64,000 nucleotides of DNA from assembly GCA_000697475.1 (NCBI GenBank), contig JNEU01001032.1, positions 62,001 through 126,000 on the forward strand. The letters are read 5' to 3'. This document shows positions 37,633 to 48,401 of the stretch, piece by piece; the first letter of the stretch is position 1, and each line of letters starts with the position of its first letter. Source of the stretch: Lichtheimia corymbifera B2541 (lineage: Eukaryota > Mucoromycota > Mucoromycetes > Mucorales > Lichtheimiaceae). The position numbers and the translations under genes were made by a program. The notes below the pieces were generated by a model, which saw nothing but the letters and a program-made list of their open reading frames with translations, ran no database searches and was not told the DNA's origin.

Positions 37633-39871
37633 CTATGATTGCTCATCCAAAGGGGTATTGGTAGTGGTAGGAGTAATAGGAGTATCGGTAGGTGTAGAAT
37701 CACTGTTGCTCTGGGTGCTTTCTTCTTCAATAATAGGAGCAGGTTTGGTATTGGTAGCCGTGGTGGTGGTGGTAGTAGTAGTAGTAATAGCATGACCAGC
37801 AGCGGCGGCGGCAGCAGCATTCTTATAATCCACACCCTAGCATTCAATCGTGAATGAGTATACATGTTATACAATAGCATCATTAAATGTAGACTTACGT
37901 TTTCATCACAATGACGCATGACGTTTTCAAACACTTTGAGTAGTTTTCGTCGAGCACCCAAAGTATTGACACCAGCACGGAGCATATCTTCATCGGTCAT
38001 TTGAACGACTTGTTGCCATACGAGACCATCGAATGCAGGGCTGTACTTGTGTAAGCGTAGACTGCGTAACCAATTGGTGACATCCTTCATCAATTCAAAG
38101 TCGACTGTTTCTGCTGCAATCTTATCCTTGAGAGCACGAGCTGCTGAGGATCGTTTTCGACGACGTGCTGCACCGGTTAAGGGTTGTTCACCTTTGTTGC
38201 TCATATCACTGTGATCACTTAAATAATCGTTGCCAGGATTATTGCCATCGTCACTTGGAGGAACCAAGAATTGTCCAAAGTTCTGTTGTTGTTTCTTTTC
38301 AAGACCTGGTGGTGGTGCTGGTGAAGGGGTAGTCATTCGTGGGCTGCTATTGGCACTATTACCAATAATAGGCTCTGTAGATTTGGTGGTGGCAGCTACA
38401 GGTGCTGGTGGTGGTGGTGTTGCGAGAACGGCTGAGGGTGATTGTTGTTGTTGTTGTGATTGTGATGAAGATGTAACGTGGAGACTAGGTTGACTATGAT
38501 GATGATGATGATTGTTGCTATGTCGTGAAGAAGCGGCTGCTGCTGCAGCTGCTTTGGAGGCTCTCAAACGGGCTTGTGCTTGCTCAAGAGCAGCCATGCT
38601 ACTCAGCATGGAATGATGTTGTTCTTCATGATCTTCTCGAATGGTATCACTCTTGCGAGATGACCATTTCTTGCTGCTCGACAGGGAACCAAAGGACCAT
38701 TCGCTGTTGCCATCGTTACTTGCATTTGCACCTCCTCCATTTCTTCCACCGCCACCACTACCACCGCTGCTACCGCTGCCATTGCTATTTCGATCACGAG
38801 CAAGATGAAAAGGCCAATCACTGGATGCAGCACCAAAGAGAGATGTGCGTTCTGAAGTTGAAGTACGAGGAGAAAATGTGGATGATGCAGTGGTGGATGA
38901 TGTTGTCGATGATGCTGAATTGGAAGAAGCAGCCGCAGCAGCAGCAGCAGCACGATTGGCAGCTTGAATCTGAGCACGCGCAGCCAACGCCTTTTCATAT
39001 AAGAGACCTTGTTGACTGAGATTGCTTCCAAGAGAAGTTGGTACTAACAAGTCTCTACGTCGGAGATCGTCAGGCTCACTCAACGCTGAAGTAAGTCGGT
39101 TGCACAAATTAGACCGAGTGCCTCTTCGGCTGGGTGGATACATTTGTCGCTTCCGCATCTCATATTGTGATTCAGTTGATACAACGGATCCTGCCACAGC
39201 AACAGGTGCAGGGCCTATCATTCACATAAGTAATAAGGTCATTATATACACTGTGTAATCACAAAAACATACCTTTATCCTGGCCAGCAGGGGAGAGAAC
39301 ATCGCCAAGGGGATCGGCTCGTTGTTGTAAGACAGTAATCAAGAACCGGATTTGTATTTGAGATGCATTTTGCACGAGGGTATACAACGCTGCTGTACGT
39401 TCGGGATCCGAGCGGCACAAGAACCACTGGTTGACATGTTCAAGTTCATCCTTAAAGTCCTGGTCTAAACTTGCTGCTGCTGCTTCATCCATCATCTTTT
39501 CATAACGTTGAATATCTTCATACATCTTATCAATGGCTTCGGCTACACATAGATAACCCCCCATTGTATTAGTCTTCTAACATACAACAACAACAACAGC
39601 CCCCATTCTCCTTTATTTCCCCTGACTTACCTTCGGTTGTATGTCCTCGAAAGCCGTGGTGAGCTGCCCTATACATATCAGAGTTGGGCCGATTGCTGCG
39701 TTGATGTCTTGACGACATTGTAATAAGGTCGGAAGCTGACATTGCTGAGGGGTACGCATTGCCAGTTGACCGAGGTCCCAAAATACTCGACGACTGTAGA
39801 GGATTATGTCGATGGTGAAAGGTGTTGAATAGATTCTCTTCCATGGCGCGGTGCACGTCGTGTGTTGTCAT
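37633..39871 (-). CDS. VTS1: SAM-domain RNA-binding protein Vts1/Smaug homologue
   Basis: Post-transcriptional regulator that binds Smaug-recognition hairpins through its SAM domain. Start ATG at 39869-39871 ([13 protein letters not shown]); the internal ATG at 39844 lies in a better context (gccatgg) and is an alternative. Exon 2 carries the conserved N-terminal block [20 protein letters not shown], then [21 protein letters not shown] long low-complexity middle (poly-Ala, Ser, His, Gln) follows, then the SAM domain [20 protein letters not shown] through [15 protein letters not shown]. The last exon (37833-37633) joins in phase after DEN with [15 protein letters not shown] and an Ala/Thr-rich tail. 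Vts1 recruits the Ccr4-Not deadenylase in yeast. Confidence 0.9.
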
Positions 39872-40366
39872 ATGTATATGGCTGTGTGTGTGTATATATA
39901 AATGTGTGTGTTTGAGTGTACGTGTGGGTGGGCGGTGAGTAAAAAAATAAAAGGGGGAAAAGAAAAAGAGAGCGAGAGAGAGCGTGTGTGTGAAAGAGAC
40001 AAAAAGACAAATGGAAGGAGAAAGAGGTAAAAAACAAAAGGGAGTGAGTGGGATGCGCTTATTATTGCCGAATACCACGAGCAGTAGGGATCGGCAACTG
40101 CTTGTCAGACGTGGAAAATAAGAGTAAAAAAAAAAAAAAAACACAAAAAAGAAGAGAGAAAAGCAATGAAGATTGTCACGGACCTTTTGTGTTGCTTCTA
40201 ATATGCTGTCCTTCAAGGTGTGTGAGTATCTCTCTTCACACACACACTCATTCTCCTCCAACAAGGAGACCGGTTACTCAAGAAATGGACCCGTCAATCA
40301 GGGGTGTGTGTGTGTGTGCGTCTGTATTCTTCATTACTTGAATGCTCTCTTTGTTATGTGTCATCG
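39872..40366. other. Intergenic with GT microsatellite and purine tracts
   Basis: Upstream of VTS1. Contains a GT-rich tract (39885-39915), long AG-rich stretches (39940-40030), an A-run at 40125-40141 and another GT run near 40300-40320. Likely leader and promoter sequence. Confidence 0.6.
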
Positions 40367-40666
40367 ATGTTAAGGAGAAAGAATCCGCAACAGAGAACAA
40401 GCCTAGGATGGGAAATTAGGTTCACTGTCGTGACACCATTGAAAGCAGATCACCACGTTGGTCTATGGATCCTTTTTGCTTCCTTACTGCTTCATATTGC
40501 AGTAAAAGATAACTTAATTCATCCAAGCACGCTTGTTGTTGCCTTGATCTTTCCATCCCTTGCTTTAGGAGGTTGTAAAATCATATCCATACGCACACGC
40601 ATGTTTATGCCTTGCCACAATGTTGTCGTCCATATCCATTTTTACCATATCCAGATGCGTGTGTAA
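40367..40666 (+). CDS. Possible small membrane protein, 99 residues
   Basis: Open frame from ATG 40367 (MLRRKNPQQRTSLGWEIRFT) to a stop at 40664-40666. The middle is hydrophobic (VGLWILFASLLLHIAV and TLVVALIFPSLALGG), consistent with two membrane segments. It is divergent from VTS1. No family recognised, no intron, and no independent support, so it may be chance. Confidence 0.33.
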   Translation: MLRRKNPQQRTSLGWEIRFTVVTPLKADHHVGLWILFASLLLHIAVKDNLIHPSTLVVALIFPSLALGGCKIISIRTRMFMPCHNVVVHIHFYHIQMRV

Positions 40667-41319
40667 CCCTGTGCAACCCATCAGCAAGTCAGGCCCACCT
40701 TTACGTTGAAGTCTGTTTTATAATTAGATTGTGCTCCAGCATACGCACTATGTCTGTGCATAATAAAACTTGTAAATGAGAAGCCGATTGTGAAATACGA
40801 CAAGGTCAGCTATCATTCATGTAAAATAAATGGGCGCTTTTGATCTCACGCTCACGCTTTCAATTAGTTCCACACTGGCGATCGTGTTACGCTTCCCGCA
40901 GAAGATCGGCCATATCGTGCCCATATTGGGCGTCTTTCCATCATTACACTGCATATAAAGCTCTTGCACAGAATCCATTGGTGTTGCTTTTGATGTCATT
41001 GGTGATTGATGATAAGCATTGTAATATCAACCAACATTGAGCAGTGTTGCTTAATCATACAAAAATGATGGATACAATATCCTGAGAGTTGTTGCTGTAA
41101 TTAGGACAGAGGCATACATGTTTGTTGGGTAACGGTCATAAGGTGATGGTGGCAGTTGTGGTGTTAAAAAAAAGGGTGTCCCGTGCGAGTGCGGATAAAA
41201 AAGACCGTGCACATTAATGCAGGGTAAAAGGGTTCTCTTCCCTTGGTCTGCTTGTCATTCTTGCATCATTACCTACGACGCAACACCGAATAGATGCTCC
41301 TCATACAATACTGCTGAAG
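40667..41319. other. Intergenic, weak minus-strand frame
   Basis: About 650 bp. A 60-codon minus-strand frame at 40817-40999 (MTSKATPMDSVQELYMQCND) has protein-like composition but no other support. A TATA-like gataaaaaag near 41194 precedes the next open frame. Confidence 0.35.
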
Positions 41320-41637
41320 ATGTCCTTTTTGTGTTGCTGCGACTCGTCATGGCTGATTGATCCCCTCATCCCCCAACGTTGTCGATCTTTCCATATTCGG
41401 TCAAAGAGCCGTCATCTAGAATTCTTCTTGACACCAAGCACCATTCCATCTTGTGTATCGCGTTGTGGGGTTGCATCAACGTACATACATCAGCGCATGA
41501 CCAAGATATGGTATCCACATTTTCCTAGTTGGGAAGGTAGTTTGTTGTGGATGGATGTTAATCGTTTTCTCTCAGCCTGTTATCTGACACCGGATACGCA
41601 TCACGATCTTATCAATGCCAAACAGCACCTGTTATAA
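41320..41637 (+). CDS. Unknown small protein, 105 residues, doubtful
   Basis: Open frame from ATG 41320 (MSFLCCCDSSWLIDPLIPQR) to a stop at 41635-41637, with a TATA-like element about 125 bp upstream. It is Cys-rich at the start and ends KIWYPHFPSWEG and FLSACYLTPDTHHDLINA, which looks protein-like. No family, signal peptide or membrane helix recognised. Confidence 0.35.
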   Translation: MSFLCCCDSSWLIDPLIPQRCRSFHIRSKSRHLEFFLTPSTIPSCVSRCGVASTYIHQRMTKIWYPHFPSWEGSLLWMDVNRFLSACYLTPDTHHDLINAKQHLL

Positions 41638-41977
41638 TCATTTCTTGATGACAATTACAGGGACAAGGGTATCCCTCGCTTTTGTATGTATGTATGCTAT
41701 CAACAATCAAACATGCATCTACACAAACAAATGTAACCTTTGTTAATTTGGCACACCGACATGCCCATTCTCTTAGTATCAAGCAGCTCTTTATGCATTT
41801 ACTATGTATATCATATAATAATGCTCTACTTGGGGAATGGCGTAGGGTACAAGAGTGCTTGTGAAGGTGGGTGATTAGACTGAATGGGGTTTCACCTTTT
41901 ACAAGGGGCCTGTCAAAATGCGCTGATATACGACAGCAATCATGCAGTTCATTCCCTTTCTTATTGCTTTTCTCTCC
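41638..41977. other. Intergenic upstream of the Slm1-like gene
   Basis: About 340 bp promoter and leader. An upstream ATG at 41942 is in frame with the next gene; see that entry. Confidence 0.5.
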
Positions 41978-44222
41978 ATGGCAACCGTACAAGCACAGCA
42001 ACAACAACAACAATCGCAACATGGATTAAAGCATATGCCCAAGGGCATGCTGGTATCCATGGCAGCTAACAAGGCATTACCCACTGTTGAAGATCGTGAC
42101 GAGAATGCTCCTCCACCCAATGAGGCTCAAGAAATGCAAAGCAACCGTCAGCAGCAAGGATCCTCTAAAGCACTCGTGCCACAGCATCAAAAGAAAGATT
42201 TGCAACCTCCAGTGTTCGCATCTCAGCCAAGAAACTCATTGATCAGCTTATCCACTCGTCGACAGGGTACCACCGTATCACGTCAAATGCATCGTCAACA
42301 AGGGCAGGGTATCGATCCTGTTGATATGATCTGTAATCGTTTGTTGGCATGGCGACTTGCACTCAAGAATTTGGTACGTAGCCCATTTCTTGCCATGTAG
42401 ATAAAAGTATTCACCTTTATGGGAGTAGATGGCCCTTATGGAAGATTTCCGTGATGTTGAACGTAAAGCGGCCAATGGCTATTGCAAAGCAACACGCACC
42501 GTGGTCGTCCCTTTCCGTGATGCCACTGGTCAATTCATGGAATCCGGTGGTATTCAAGAAGTGTGGAACACATTCCGTGGTTTTTCGATGGATGAAGGTA
42601 TCCGTCACCAAGACTTTGTCGATTACATTGATCGATCGGTGCTACCTGGTTTGCAGAGTGTGAAGCGTGATGTCAAAGCCATGCTCAAATCCATCATCAA
42701 GGATAAGCGTCTTCGTAGCACTCACTTGTACCATCGTCGTATGCAAACGGATCAACTCGTCTCCAAGTTGGATTCTATCATTCATGCTGATAGCCAAATG
42801 CCTGATACTGCCTATCGCCATCCAGATCCATTGCTTGTCAATTGCGCTGTGTATCAATCTTACAAGACCATGAACGATGAAGAAAACACGTTGCATGACA
42901 ACGTGCTCAATTTGCAACGTGAAATGGCTCTCTTTGAACAAGGCATTATTGAAAACTGCCGTGGCATTTGTCAACGTTTACTCGATTTCCGCGTCAACAA
43001 CAACATGGAAGACGGCAGTGTGTTTGGCAGTGTTATTACGGCATTCAATCAACTTGGTCCAGACACCGAATGGCGTCAATTTTATCGTCGCAACAAGTAT
43101 CATCTCATCAGCGAAAAGGCGCCTTACAAGAGCGATCAAGATATTCAATATCGCAACCAGCATGATGAACTTGTTCAGCCCATCAAGGTTGGTTTGCTGG
43201 AACGTAAAACAGGTGTCATGCGTAATTGGACAGAGGGTCTTTATGTGCTCACCCCTGGTAAGTTGTGTATATATGCATGAATCCGTCTTGACTAATTTGG
43301 AAACAATGTCATGCAGCTGGCTTCTTGCATGGATACAAGTCCACAGAGCAATTCGATGCCAATCCGCAAAACCCCGAAGTCTCGATTTTTATCCCACACA
43401 CCGACCTTGACAATAGTCGCAACTATGACAGCATGTATGAGAACAACTCATTTGAGATCCGTGGCCGCAATGTGCATTCGCGTATGAGTATGGAAAAGAG
43501 TTACATGTTCCGCACCTACGACGGCAATGATTTGCAAGATTGGTTTACCAAGCTGGTGGAAATGTCGCAGCGGTTTAGACCCATGCACATGTTTGGTGGT
43601 GGTTGGGATGAAGAAGAAGAGGAAGAAGAAGGTGGTCAACAACAAGCTGGTGGCTATGGCCAAAAGCCTCGTGCATTGCCACCCATGCCTGTGGATGATG
43701 AAGAGTCCGAAGAAGAGGAAGAGGATGATGGATGTCCTACATGGCGTGGTCGTGGTAACGATGGCAACAAGTTTAATAAGGACCAACAACCGATCCGATT
43801 TCCTGCTGGTCATCATGGGTTTACTGGAACAGGGGCTGTGGGTAGTAGCAGCGGAGCAAAGTACCAACAAGATGAAGATGAAGATGATAACGAACAAATC
43901 CATCCTGCACGCATTGTCCAAGTACCTGCAGACCAAATCCGTATGCAGCTATCCCAAGAAGGTTCATCGTCTTCAGCAGCAGCACAAAAGCAAACCACCA
44001 GTCGACAAGTGCATAATGGTGACACCACCGAAGAAGATGATGACGATGAATGGGATACCATCCCTCAACACGAGCAAGATGATATCTCACCTACCACTAG
44101 CTCCCATGGTGGTGGTCCAAATGGGTCCCAAGGTAAGTTGTAATATGTTTGACATAACAAAAGATACTCATTGCCGTGTTCATTTTTATGTAGACCTACA
44201 AGGGCATTCAAAAAGAGGCTAA
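41978..44222 (+). CDS. Slm1/Slm2-like PH-domain protein (eisosome and TORC2 axis)
   Basis: Peripheral plasma-membrane protein with a BAR-like helical domain and a PH domain. I choose the ATG at 41978 (MATVQAQQQQQQSQHG) in the strong context ccatgg. The helical part starts at DPVDMICNRLLAWRLALKNL and runs through VWNTFRGFSMDEG and QSVKRDVKAMLKSIIKDKRL. The PH domain runs from VGLLERKTGVMRNWTEGLYV to DGNDLQDWFTKLVEMS. The tail is acidic (EEEEEE runs) and low complexity. A last intron (about 44136-44193) joins GSQ to DLQGHSKRG and a stop at 44220-44222; without it the frame stops at 44143. About 690 residues. In yeast, Slm1/2 bind PI(4,5)P2 and recruit Ypk1 to TORC2. Confidence 0.87.
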
Positions 44223-44490
44223 ATATGATAGTATTTCGCTTTTGAACCTCTTGTTATCCATAGTAATTCTCTACTTTGTAGTATCCATTTTTCAACGTCT
44301 TTAATAATATTATGCTGTTTCACTGATTTTACCAACCAAAGATGACCCACCACATCCAATCCAACCCTTTGTATGCCATGCTATGCCATGCCCCGACCCA
44401 AATCCATCATCATGTGAACTTTAAATGATATGCTGATATACATTATATGCTGTATTGAATGGTTGACAAACATTGGAATATATGACTGAT

Positions 44491-45362
44491 TTATGGCTTT
44501 GGAATGCGAAGAGTCTTGCTGACCATGAGAGTGCCACTCAATGCATAGATCAAGACCCAAGGATGGAAGTCCCAAGTAGGTGCAATTTCGAATAACGGTA
44601 ATGCGTCCAAGTATTGGCCATGGGATACCAAATAGGCAATGATAGCTACGAGAGTAAGGGATGTTGGGATAGGAGTACCTTCAAAATACTTGATCTTGCC
44701 AGATGTGTCCTTGGGTTGCGATGCGACGGTTGCGTTGAATCGGGCGAGTCGTGCAATGCCGCAGCACACAAAATATGTCAGGATGATGGTATCAAGGTAT
44801 GTACGCATGCCCACTAAGGATGATGAATCAGTATCACTCATCCAATCCAATCCCATCATATCCACACACACACACACACACACACTTACTTGCAAATGCC
44901 AATGCTGCAGGTGCCATACCAAAAGAGATCTATGTACCATATATAAACACCATGATCGAAACGCATACCAATTCCAATAGACCCTTACCAGATCAGCCAG
45001 ACTATCCAACTCTTGTCCCAATAATGACGCGTTATTTCGCCAGCGAGCCACGCGTCCATCCATAAAGTCAAAGAATAAACCAAACGGCATAAAACCCATG
45101 GCCGAGTAGAGATCGCCAATCTCGTTCGTCAAGAGGTAGCGCATCGACGAGAACACAGACATGATACCACACACGCCATTCATGAGTGTAATGACATCGG
45201 CAAGATAAAAGTTGCTGAATACAAGCTGTTAGAGGGAATGGAGTATAGACGCAACTTGGTTGTTTACCGAATAATAGTAAAGTGAACAGGTCCTTGATCT
45301 GCGTTCTTTTGTTGTTGCTGATCAGTTGCATTGGACGAGGTCTGTTGTTTGCGACGATTCAT
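44491..45362 (-). CDS. CDP-diacylglycerol-serine O-phosphatidyltransferase (phosphatidylserine synthase)
   Basis: Integral ER-membrane enzyme that makes phosphatidylserine from CDP-diacylglycerol and serine. ATG at 45360-45362 (MNRRKQQTSSNATDQQQQ); exon 2 joins in phase at RNFYLADVITLMNGVCGIM. The catalytic CDP-alcohol phosphotransferase motif DG-x2-AR-x8-G-x3-D-x3-D is complete: DFMDGRVARWRNNASLLG then QELDSLAD. Later exons give ISFGMAPAALAFA, TYLDTIILTYFVCCGIARLA and a block with KYFEGTPIPTSL that is typical of yeast-type PSS. Stop at 44491-44493. A (CA)12 run (44862-44885) lies in the third intron beside its donor. About 260 residues. Confidence 0.92.
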
Positions 45363-46286
45363 GATATTAAAAAGAAAAGAGAAGAGAAAAGAGAGAAACA
45401 AGGCAAAAAGAGAGAGAGAAAAAACAATAAAGGAGAGAGAGATCTTGTTGCCGAGAGATGAAAAAAGCCGGGAACTCACGATTTTGATGTCAGTTGCGTA
45501 AAGTTGTGGTAGTAGTGGATATATGCTTTTCGTGTGTGGAACCAACCCGTTGCTTTAGAGTTATTCACAGCAATCAGTACAGGGGGGTGTTCTCGTGTAG
45601 TAATGTATTTTATTGGTTATTGAATTCATTTTATATTCTCAATAATGAGCTGGTGGCAATAGAAAAAAGTCTATCTCGGTCATCGGCATCGATCCTTGTT
45701 TTGCTATGCGTTGTATAGTGGTGTGTGTACCAGATGTGAGGATATAGATGGGTGCACAAGACACCGGCAGAGCGGGAACAAAGAGTATTAGCATGGAACT
45801 ACTTTTCCGAGCTCCCGACAGCTGCTATAACAAGCTAAAATGTGGCGGTTGGGATGCCAAGCACTAATGCAATTGGATATTCTATCTTGCCAGATGGATC
45901 CACGTTCGCTTCAGAAAGCATGTGATTGCATTGTCAGCAATGTGTATCCCACTTGTTTGTGCAAGGCAAACGAGTTGTCGGAATATGCCGATGTGAGGAA
46001 GAAGAGGAGGAGGGGAACTTATACAATGCAGGGGTGAGGATGAATGAAATTATGATCCACTGCTTTAATGCATGGTGCCACGTTCCTATTATTACTGCCA
46101 AACGAATTCTCGGCTATTTGTATGTATCGCAGTATGGCCTTTTAGAACGCGTATATATATCGAACCTACTACTGGAGGCGGTCATCTGGTAAGTAGCTAC
46201 GATGATATCATAAGCTCACCACTTTGGGGGCACAACTAAATGTGGCGCAAAAAAGAATAGCAGAGTGTGCTAGATGCTCCTCCTCC
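45363..46286. other. Intergenic, nothing firm
   Basis: About 920 bp. Immediately upstream of the PSS start is a long AG-rich (minus-strand CT-rich) leader, 45365-45450. A 65-codon plus-strand frame at 45840-46037 (MWRLGCQALMQLDILSCQ) has protein-like composition but no other support. Confidence 0.4.
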
Positions 46287-46452
46287 TCAAGTCGACTTGG
46301 AATTCGTATGGATCTCGTGCATCCAGCGCTGTTCTTTGTACTTGAAGCGGACCTTTTCTTCCATTGCTACCATAAATGCTAAGGCATCCCAGCCAGCTTG
46401 CTCAAAATAGTATTGCCGACGATGCGATCCCTTTACATCGAATTCAATTCTT
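46287..46452 (-). pseudogene. Isolated coding-like terminal exon or gene fragment
   Basis: On the minus strand, about 54 codons read IEFDVKGSHRRQYYFEQAGW then DALAFMVAMEEKVRFKYKEQ then a stop at 46287-46289. Composition is strongly protein-like and there is a possible AAG acceptor at 46450-46452, but I find no upstream exon or start within 500 bp. It could be the last exon of a decayed gene or of a gene with a distant exon. No family recognised. Confidence 0.38.
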
Positions 46453-46938
46453 CGTCACCTTGTTTTATAACGATTGAATGCTTTGAAGGAATGCAAAGAT
46501 GATTGATTACACGTCAATGCTTATCCCCGGTGGATATGTTTATATTGACAATGGGAGCATGATCCGTTGTTCAGCTGCACACGAGGCCTAAAAATAGGCA
46601 GGGTTTCAAAAATGTGTCTCTGGATAACATTTGCAAGCAAAAGCCATCTTCATCCAAGCCCAAATACAGAGGCACACACACCCGCACCCATTTATACATT
46701 CGATATACTTGGAAAACGAAGCATTGATATAGTACAGATGGCACGATGACTGAGTAGCAATAATGCTGTTGGATACCAAAAGTAATATCTATTCTGGGAA
46801 GATTGTTTTGTATGGAGGACAAGAAGGCTCAGCCCGCGTTCTTTTCACTTTAAAGATCCACCACATAAAGGCTGCTTTTACCAGTTGTCTTTTTTCTTTT
46901 TTAGACCTTTCTTTATTCTTTTGACTCTTTTTATCCTA
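46453..46938. other. Intergenic upstream of the secreted-protein gene
   Basis: About 490 bp promoter region with a pyrimidine-rich leader (46885-46935) before the ATG. No other feature seen. Confidence 0.5.
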
Positions 46939-47805
46939 ATGTTGAAATCGGCATTGGCGCTACTTTTCACGTTGGCGGTTACTACTGCTCCAACCACTTT
47001 GGCCTGTGAACCTGAATGTCGCCATGGTGTTGCTGCTGCTTTTGCCGAACACTATATTCCTGTGGTCCAAGTGGCTGTGAACGACTTGTCCAATACATTT
47101 GCTTCGACTCTATTCAATGCCAACGCAACCCTTCCAAACCATGTGGCTGCTGTTGTCCCCGAGCAAACGCTTCGTAGCAGCTTGACAGCAAGTCTCTCCG
47201 ATACACTCAGTCTCTTTGTGGAGGAAGCTACTGGCAAGAAGCTTGAAAGCGGTATTTTCTCAGTCATGTTTTCCGAAGAAGATCCTTTCAAAGGCGATTG
47301 TAATGCTCCTCCAAGACGCTTAAACCGTAATATGCCACCTCCTGGTGTGAGCTGGACTCGTGAAGAATGTAAGTATACAAATGTTATACAAGATGACGGT
47401 TATACTCATCCGATTTTATGACAATAAGGCGAGAAAATGGATTATATCTGCGGTAATCCTCCTTCTATTTGCCACTTTTTGCCCGAGGTCAAGCAACGTA
47501 TCGTGAAGCGCATTCGCTCGCAGCTTGAAGACTACGCCACCTTTGATAACGGTTTCCTTGTGCGTAACGTGGTGCAAACGGTCAAGCAAACAACGCAAGG
47601 TGTCTTGTCTCATTATGGTGCTGGTTCCATGGTCAACGATCCCAGTGTCACCACCTACATTAATGCATTGATTAGCAACGCTATCCAGTCACTCGATGTT
47701 TGGGCTACAGTGCATGTCAAGCAATTGTGCGACCGTGATTCGGATAATCAAGCATGCAATAGTTGGGACGAACAAATCATCCCCGAAATTCTCAAGTGGC
47801 CTTAA
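46939..47805 (+). CDS. Secreted protein of unknown function
   Basis: ATG at 46939 gives a clear signal peptide (MLKSALALLFTLAVTTAPTT, cleavage after about LA) and a mature protein starting CEPECRHG. One intron (about 47369-47429) splits a Cys codon and joins REE-C-EKMDYICGNPPSICHF. The mature part has about nine Cys, likely disulphide-bonded, plus helical segments (LSDTLSLFVEEATGKKLESG). It has an N-x-T glycosylation site (NAT) early on. No membrane anchor or GPI signal at the C-terminus (EILKWP). About 267 residues. I do not recognise the family; it may be a zygomycete-specific extracellular protein. Confidence 0.8.
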
Positions 47806-48401
47806 AGAGATCTCTCTCCCACCCACCCACACACACACACACACATACTCACACATCGCATCCACAACCATTTTTAATCTCCCATCGTACACCACCTATA
47901 TATAACACTACACGCATCTTATTTGCCCCCATCCACATTCCTTCATACTGCATCCTTCTTTTGTATAAACAAGCAATACAATGTATAGTAAAAAGACATC
48001 CTGAATTGCATAAAGAATTATCCCATCATGGGGAGAATGGACCTTATGGCCTATCTTGTCGACTTTTTATAGCACAGTCATGTGGTAGATCGTGTAACTT
48101 GTAGCCGAATACATTGAAAACCAGAGCCATGGAAATACATCGAGCGACAAAATAGAAGGTGTAGTCATGTGAGCCCTGGCTCTGTGTCTCGTACATTGAT
48201 GGTCTAGGTGCCCTAATAGCATAATCAACCTTCAATACAGGAATCTATAAACACACATCTTTTGAAAGATCTCTCCATATATACAGAAAATGACGACATG
48301 GAACAATGTTTATGTTTGATATTCAGGTATACACAGTCGTGCTTAAATACTTTAAAAACTAACTTTTTCTTTAAACAAAAATACTGCTCTCAGTTTTTTC
48401 T
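47806..48401. other. Convergent intergenic region
   Basis: About 600 bp between the secreted-protein stop and the CTR9 stop. Contains a CA microsatellite (47822-47848) and otherwise only 3' UTR-like sequence. Confidence 0.6.

Noticed and set aside
41942..41977. Apparent signal peptide (MQFIPFLIAFLSMATVQAQ) on the Slm1-like protein
   Set aside because: It arises only if the upstream in-frame ATG at 41942 is used. The ATG at 41978 has a much stronger context, and Slm1-type proteins are cytosolic peripheral membrane proteins without signal peptides.
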